A stretch of DNA of 64,000 nt from Dichetophora obliterata. Taxonomy: Eukaryota > Arthropoda > Insecta > Diptera > Sciomyzidae. The stretch is taken from contig OY986439.1 of NCBI GenBank assembly GCA_963920525.1, positions 1,619,001 through 1,683,000 of the forward strand. The letters are read 5' to 3'. The notes below the pieces were generated by a model. It ran no database searches. It saw only the letters and a program-made list of their open reading frames with translations, and was not told where the DNA came from. Positions 58,005-64,000 of this stretch are shown here, piece after piece. The number at the start of each line of letters is the position of its first letter. Position 1 is the first letter of the stretch. The translations under genes were made by a program, and so were the position numbers.

Positions 58005-58844
58005 TAGTGTCCGACCGAATATTCGGCTTCGGCTTCGGAATTCGGCATAATCGGCCAATTTTTTAATCTTCGGCTTCGGCCATAAACAGCCGAATATTTG
58101 CCTAATGTTCTTGCTTTTTTGTATCGCAAAAATTTTTTATATATATATTTTTTGCATTTTTGATAGCTTACTGCATAAAATATCATTCTAAAAGGTTAAA
58201 TAGAAATTCAATTTTTAACGAATCTTTATGTTGTTTTGGTCAAAAGCGAGTTATTAAATTATCAATGGATCCATTGATAAATTTCATATTAGAATTTTTA
58301 TCAACAAAAAAGAAACGAACATTTTCAGTGAAAATTACAATAATTTTTATTTTAATAAAAAAATAACCATAGTCACATTCATACATAACAGGAAAATATT
58401 TTGATTTTTTGTTTCAGGTGAATTTTGCGACCTGTAGGAAGGTCGCAATCTCAGTTCGTGTTTTAAGCACTGCTCCACGTCGCCCCGTGGCTTGCTGTAT
58501 TATTTATTAATTAAATATTTAGTAAATAAATATTGATTATAATCTGAAAATTTTTACAATCTTCTTCAAAGTACTGTATATATACCTAAAAAGTTTAGAG
58601 AACCAATATTATTTACTTTTTCTAAAAAAGTCAAATGAAAATTGCATACTTTTCGGCCTATTTAACCAGACTGGACTTTTAATAATTACCGTTTTTTGAA
58701 CTGAAATGAAAGAAAGGCCTAAATTTTATTATTATTTTTACTTTAAAAAAGTTTTGTTAATATTCGGCTTCGGACTTCGGCCGATTATTTTTATTTGACC
58801 GAACATTCGGCTTCGGCCAAAAATCCACATTCGGTTGGACACTT
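58005..58844. mobile_element. 840 bp hAT-type MITE with 8-bp duplication
   Basis: Perfect duplication ATATTCAC at 57997-58004 and 58845-58852. The ends TAGTGTCCGACCGAATATTC and, reverse-complemented, AAGTGTCCAACCGAATGTGG are imperfect inverted repeats, with further ATTCGGCTTCGGC words repeated near both ends. The duplication size points to the hAT group. No transposase is recognised. Confidence 0.85.
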
Positions 58845-59171
58845 ATATTCACCATAGTATCGAACTGATTCCAATGGTATAAAATATTATTGTAATATTT
58901 GAACTGTATTTAAATGTAAGTAAAAATAAATTTAAATATTTTGTAATCAATTGAGAATTATTAAGTGTAATATTTCTTGCATTAAAAATCTCTTTAATAC
59001 TTTGTATTAAAATTTATTGCAAGATTTCTAACCGCTCGGTTAAAAATTTTGGACTACATTTTAGTCCAAACTTTGGTTTAAAGGAATTTTTAATCCAAAA
59101 AGTATTGTTTCTTAATCCAAACATAGTTTAATTTAGCTGAGTCTTAAACCCACGTTCGTGAAAAGAACTTA

Positions 59172-59416
59172 CTTGCATACGTAATGATGCAAAATAAGCG
59201 AAACTATGTTAACAACTGAGTTGGACTAGTGTATGAGGTATTAGACCAGCACATCAGAGGACGTGTGTTCAAATCGCGAACTGGTCAGCTTGCTTGCTTG
59301 CATTCTTTATGATGCAATGAAATAAGCGTAACTTTCTTAACAACTGAGATGGACGAGTGGATAAGGCGTTGGACCAGCACAACAGAGCACGTGTGTTCAA
59401 ATCATGAGCTAGTCAG
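59172..59416 (+). repeat. Two tandem 128 bp units with tRNA-like boxes
   Basis: Each unit contains an A-box-like GGACGAGTGGATAAGGCG (copy 2; decayed in copy 1), GACCAGCAC and a B-box-like GTGTTCAAATC. tRNA-like parts lie at about 59214-59288 and 59342-59416, offset 128 bp. Copy 2 resembles the 5' half of tRNA-Ser/Leu (AGTGGNTAAGGCGTTGGA). The acceptor and T stems are poor, so these are tRNA-derived repeats and not functional tRNAs. Confidence 0.6.
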
Positions 59417-59804
59417 AAAAGTTTTTTATTTTAAGTTGATATTTTAATAGCTTTTTTTAAACTTCTTGCGGATTGAAAACCAATCTTTTTTGAATTGAAA
59501 AATATTAAATTTTTCCTTGGATTAAAAAGTAATCTTTTTTTTTGTGGTGTTGTCCTTCCTATATGCAATCCAAAAAAGTTCAAAATTTAGTCCAAGATTT
59601 TTAACCGTGCGTGTAGTATTTAATATATATTGGTTTTCACTTCGGTTGGCAGTCCCCTCATTGCTATACCTGTTTTTTTTTATCACAAATGCATTCTAAG
59701 GAAAGATGCTTTATGGTTTGTTTTTTTTTACCCCCATCACAGTATCTGCACAACTTATGGGAAAAAGTTTACCCTAGACCCAGACGAAGGAGGCATTTAA
59801 TTTA

Positions 59805-60646
59805 TACAGGATACAAAATTATGCTACAAAAAAAAATGTGAATATATCTGTCATATTTTATTTTTTTTTTCTTATTTATTGTTTTAAATAATATATTTCA
59901 TTAAATTTTTGACATAAGAATTAGTTTTCAAAAATAATATCTTTTAGATGTGCTACTAAATTTATTAATTTAATTAATGCCAGCCGTGCATCTGTCAAAA
60001 ACGTTGTGCATAGCCGCGGTTAATGTTGCCCAGAGTATTCCTTCAATTACGGAATGTATAGATTGTTTTCGCTCGTTTGTATTAAGTGACTTAGTTTTAT
60101 TAGCCCATATACGACAGTTTGCTTGTTTGCATTTCCGTTTAAGTCAAGGTATGCCTCTTCAGACATAAAGAAGCAATTTATGAAGTTTGCATCTTGCTCA
60201 ACAAGATGCAACAACTTTTGGCAAAACTCTAAACACTTCTTCGACTGACGCTGTATCCAACGCTGTTTGTCTTGTTGAAATGCTAAGATTGTTGTCAATG
60301 GCTGCAGCCACTGCAGCGATGATGGTTGGTGTTCGAACTATTGGATTTCGATGGACGGGCGTCCTCTGCACATTAACATGTGTTTTGAACCTTTTTACAA
60401 TTTGCATGATGGTCCAACGACTGGGCCATCCCTATTTGTTTGAGTCCTAAATGCTCTCTGTACCAAAATTTTAGACTGTAGTTCGTAATACAGTTGCACC
60501 ACTCCTATTCTTTCTGTATCTTAAAATCTGTTCATTTTACAAATATTTTATGTCAGTTTTTACTCTGAAACCAAAAAAAAAAAATTGTTTATATAACAGA
60601 AATATTCGGATTTATTTTTGTAGCATATATTGTGCCCCACCCTGTA
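59805..60646 (-). mobile_element. Internally deleted mariner-like element
   Basis: Left TACAGGATACAAAATTATGC and reverse-complemented right TACAGGGTGGGGCACAATAT share ATGCTACAAAAA and GAATAT further in, a roughly 40-bp inverted repeat beginning at TA. The minus strand carries transposase remains (helix-turn-helix-like at about 60198-60407, then FMSEEAYLDLNGNANKQ at about 60110-60180). The second half of the gene is missing. 842 bp long. Confidence 0.78.
60047..60450 (-). pseudogene. Mariner-like transposase N-terminal remnant
   Basis: RFKTHVNVQRTPVHRNPIVR then TPTIIAAVAAAIDNNLSIST resembles the second helix-turn-helix of the rosa/Tc1-like transposases. A later frame reads FMSEEAYLDLNGNANKQT, equal to the FSDEAHFDLNGYVNKQNCR block with the first catalytic aspartate changed to glutamate. 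Frames shift between the two and the rest of the catalytic domain is absent. Confidence 0.72.
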
Positions 60647-63009
60647 GTAGAAACAGCTCTACCATAACTACAAGCCTTTTTGAAAAAAATTTTGAAGAAT
60701 TTTTCAGCGTTAATATTTCTACTCCATTTTAGTAAGAAAAAATTGTAACCTAATTAATTGTATGAAAATATATGTACCAAAATGCATGTGGTTTTTTTAT
60801 TTTTTCTGTTTTTTTTTTATAATTTCTACTCTATGAATTTTATTAAGTTTGGATTAAGTGTTTTTTTTTATTTATTCTGATAACTAATCGATTCTGCAGC
60901 AGTCTTCTCTCAAACTATTTTTGCAAAGAGTGAGTTGTTAAAGCTTTCAGGCATCATGGTAATTTTATACTCTTATAGATGACATTTTTATTAAAACTGT
61001 CTTCAATACAACATATAATGAAATGTGCACTTTCATAACAAAATTGTTTTTACAGCTCATTAAATAAATTTAAAATTGTTTCATTATGTTTCTTTTTTAC
61101 AGCTGCAATTTTAAAGGTTTTGATGTTTTGTTTTTCTTCTTTTTTTGTGGCTAATGATATCGTTAATAGTTTTATCTCATTGTACTCGCTGTATCCGAAC
61201 TAATACCTTATAAAAACTTATCCGCAGTTACTTTTAATTGTTAGAATTTTGTACCTGAAGCAGAGTTGCCGCCATAGCTGCCACCTGTTCAATGCATTTA
61301 CAGCGCAAGAGATAAGAATCAGCATCATTTGAGTAAAGGTCGCTTGGATGTTGGCTGATTCAGCTGGAACATAGAACAAAACTTTAAGCAAAGAAAAAAT
61401 TGTCAAAAAACCTTTCTGAGCTTGTTGGCACTCACTAGTTGTCAGCCACAAAAAGTATTCCTAAGGCAAGGTGTCGGTTTCCCTCTCCTTCTCACCACCA
61501 CACATGCGGTATTTGCATAAAACTCTAAATTGATCCCATGAAAATCTACATCGCCATCGCCAACTGGCTGCCATGAGCTGGTCGCACAGCACCTGCATCT
61601 AAGTCATATTCAAGCTTGCGTTGCTGACGTTGTTGTACCTATTAATAGTTAGCTTTTTTGTACGTTTAGCCTTTCGATTTTTAAATGATCGCCAGTTTTG
61701 GCTGATGATTGCAATCATTTGTGTCAAATTATAAAGGCAACAAAAAACAGCAGGTGAGGGATAAAATGCAGCAACAATTTTTTTTAAAAAATACTCAATG
61801 CGCATTATTGATGTAATAAATTATTGTAATTGGCCATGTTAATAATTGACTATGGGATTTTGTAGTTTTTGTGATTGTTTATGTTTTATATTGAATTCTA
61901 AAAAATATCAACACGGCGTTCTAAGGAGGGGCATAGGAGGAGTCAGCCAATCTACAGGGAATACCATTTAATTCACAACAATTTGGTTGTAATGAGGGTC
62001 TTTCAGTGTTTTCCATAATTGATTGATTATCGTATCTGTTCGTTTTTGTTTGTGTTTGTATTTATGAGCAAACTATTCATTATTTAAAGCGTTCTCCATT
62101 TGATTTGAATTTTTAATTAACTGATTGAATGGAATTGAAATTGTTTGTGAAGTTCGTAAAGTCATGCTCGAGTAGAATCACATGAGAAAAAAAAAGTTAG
62201 AATGGTGAGGGACGTTGTATGTATTTATTTAATTGACTACATCTGGAACAAGGCATAAATTTGGCTTAATGAAAATTATTTAAATCATAGTTGAGCATGT
62301 GTTGGGTAAAAAGATAATTATAAAACGTATATTTTTTGTGTTGCAAAACATTTTTGCATAAGTTATTTAACTGTGTCAATAGGAATTAACAGGAAAAGCC
62401 GTATTTATGTCGGTATTTCACAATTGGAATTTTATCACACTGAAAATGAACTAACCAATGCTTTTAAATTCAACACAAATGTATCCATTTTTTCAAGCAA
62501 ACTTTGCTTGCCACTAGAGGCAACCAGTCCGTTTAAACTCCTAAACGAGCAGTCATGGAGTACTCCCACGTTTTTCTTTTGCTATCAATTAATGAGTGCT
62601 GTGCCTGTTCTTCTAATTGAGCCATAAAGTAGTACTATACTTAATCTTTTGATTCTTTAATGGAGTGCTTTTTTAATGAATTAATAAGTAACGAAATACA
62701 AACAGAAGAAATCTGTTATTTGGAATAGGAATGAATTGAATTGAAATGTATTAAAAATGGTTGGTTTTAGAGTTAAATACATATATAAGTTCTGCGGTTT
62801 AATGGAGTTTTTAATTTTCAAAAAGCAACTTTCAATGATATTTCTCAATATGCGCGTTATTTCGAAATTCTTCTTAAGCGCTTTTGTATTGAGTAACAAA
62901 ATTTGTTTAGCCAAAAATACAAATTCAATATAATTTGTAACACAATTTACCAAAAAACATTCAAAGTGAGCCATCTTTAAACTTAAATAACTAAAATAAC
63001 TAAAAAAAC
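60647..63009. other. Gene-free AT-rich region
   Basis: No recognisable gene. Frames are short and without motifs. Confidence 0.4.
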
Positions 63010-63331
63010 TTAAAATTTGCCATCACTTTTTGGAGCATTTCGGGGGACGGGGGTATAGCGGTGATTTCGGCACGAATAATTGCCTTGAGCTTGTGAATGG
63101 TCTGAAACTTGCTGGCGTACACTTAGCTTTTCAAATAACCCCACAAAACGAAGTCCGGAGGGTCAAATTTGAAGCAATGCGTGGTTAAAATTGTATTGAA
63201 CTAATGTTTGAAAAAACTGTCTGCTCAGTTCAATCAACAGAAATATTACAAAATTTACATACCTACATAAATTTACATACCTACAAAATTAAATATTTAC
63301 ATACCTACATAAAAAAAGGCGCACCCTGTAT
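63010..63331 (-). pseudogene. Rosa-like mariner 3' remnant
   Basis: Minus-strand translation of about 63012-63180 reads FDPPDFVLWGYLKS then VYASKFQTIHKLKAII and ITAIPPSPEMLQKV, the C-terminal block of the same transposase group seen at 23461. The right side ends in GGCGCACCCTGTA (63319-63331), a typical terminus with TA. The other end is absent, so only about 0.3 kb survives. Confidence 0.72.
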
Positions 63332-63873
63332 ATTTAACAGCAAAGGTTTTGAGAAAATATAAAACAAATGCATTTAGAAAAAATGCTTAGTTCAGGAATC
63401 TAATTTACGGCTTCAGCATTTTTTTTAATCTTAATAATTTTTTTTAAATCTAGAATATTTTTCTGGACTCGAGTCGATAACATTTTTCTGACGTTTTGCT
63501 TTCTAATGAAAAACATTTTCTGAAAAAAGAGACAAATTTTCTTTATGTAAGTAAATCATATAATTTTTTTTTTTAATTTTTCATGTTTTCTTCATTCTTG
63601 ATATAATTTTGTCTTACGAGATTTTCTAAGGTCATAATATTTCCAAACGATATAATGCCTTCAAAAATATATAGGATATTTTAACGAAGGTCACTAGGTG
63701 GTGTTTCCTTTGATATATTTTCTTTAAAAAGTTATGGTGGAACTTTGTACAAAGGACTTCTGATAAACTTTTCTCTGATCACAAAAAACTGAAAAATATC
63801 TCTTATTATTCTTCTCGGAGGTTTATCTATTGATCTCATACTTTGACGAAATCTGTTGCAAGCTATACATACA
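63332..63873. other. Gene-free AT-rich region
   Basis: No recognisable gene; poly-T and poly-A runs. Confidence 0.4.
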
Positions 63874-63875
63874 TT

Positions 63876-64000
63876 AGGGCGGGTCGATTTATTTTTCGAC
63901 AATTTCCCTATGATTTCCGTATTCTATGGGTTATTCCATAAAAATTTGACAAAGGAAAAAATGGCCATGAAAGTAATATTCTTGGATAAAATTATGAAAA
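63876..64000 (+). mobile_element. Left end of element family seen at 47895-49400, cut by window edge
   Basis: It starts AGGGCGGGTCGATTTATTTT after TT and continues ATTTCCCTATGATTTCCGTA, the reverse complement of 49320-49400. After about 80 bp it jumps to AAAAAATGGCCATGAAAGTA, which in the other copy lies deep inside the opposite arm. This copy is therefore an internally deleted derivative, and its other end lies beyond the window. Confidence 0.8.

Larger units (their letters stand above)
56943..59618. mobile_element. Composite of two related inverted-repeat elements
   Basis: The outer ends AATACTACACGGTTAGAAAT (left) and, reverse-complemented, AATACTACACGCACGGTTAA (right) match. At the centre (about 59020-59060) the sequence reads AGATTTCTAACCG, CT, CGGTTAAAAATTTTGG, that is, two element ends facing away from each other. 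This gives one unit at about 56950-59035 (interrupted by a Helitron and a hAT MITE) and one at about 59036-59606 (carrying tRNA-like copies). Family unassigned. Confidence 0.62.

Overview
The window reads as non-coding DNA from an insect, most likely a higher dipteran and plausibly a tephritid fruit fly. It is AT-rich and full of CA/TG microsatellites. It holds several mariner elements whose catalytic residues keep the DD41D spacing, which is typical of the rosa-like mariners first described from Ceratitis. I recognise no conserved host protein-coding gene, no rRNA and no functional tRNA. Almost every coding-like segment is transposase, integrase or reverse transcriptase, so this is probably intergenic or long-intron sequence with heavy transposon load.

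Layout. 1-7.3 kb: unique AT-rich DNA with a Helitron-repeat fragment that carries a tRNA-like insert. 7.3-11.0 kb: a decayed Tc3-like transposon interrupted by a 2.25 kb non-autonomous Helitron with a ten-unit, ~140 bp array. 11-14.4 kb: simple repeats and a degenerate tandem repeat. 14.47-16.65 kb: a piggyBac element with TTAA ends and a broken transposase. 17.1-18.5 kb: an LTR-retrotransposon integrase fragment beside a non-LTR reverse transcriptase fragment, the latter split by a 216 bp MITE. 22.4-23.2 kb: two tandem arrays. 23.35-26.93 kb: a rosa-like mariner interrupted by a complete, apparently intact 2.66 kb transposon (23900-26563). That element has long inverted repeats, a 3-bp TTA target duplication and a two-exon transposase gene of about 553 codons; the best guess is the CMC/Chapaev3 group. 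It is the most notable gene-bearing object in the window.

30.56-37.05 kb: a probable hAT element (8-bp duplication with one mismatch) that has received a deleted mariner, a long-armed foldback element and, inside the foldback, a young 5'-truncated non-LTR insertion with a perfect 14-bp duplication. 37.2-46.8 kb: MITEs with TTAA or TA-type ends and a 169 bp tandem duplication in otherwise featureless DNA. 46.79-50.26 kb: a mariner split by about 2.3 kb that contains a hAT-transposase fragment and a second inverted-repeat element with a small spliced minus-strand ORF. A second mariner abuts it at a shared TA (50.26-51.37 kb). 52.48-53.82 kb: a PIF/Harbinger-type MITE followed by a Helitron-like element. 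55.2-60.65 kb: a Tc1-like remnant, a back-to-back pair of related inverted-repeat elements containing a reverse-oriented Helitron, a hAT MITE and tandem tRNA-like copies, then a deleted mariner. The window ends inside another copy of the inverted-repeat family seen at 49.4 kb.

The genes do not form a pathway. What they record is a layered insertion history in which element-into-element order can be read from target duplications and interrupted reading frames. All family calls rest on reading motifs and termini by eye; no database search was possible.
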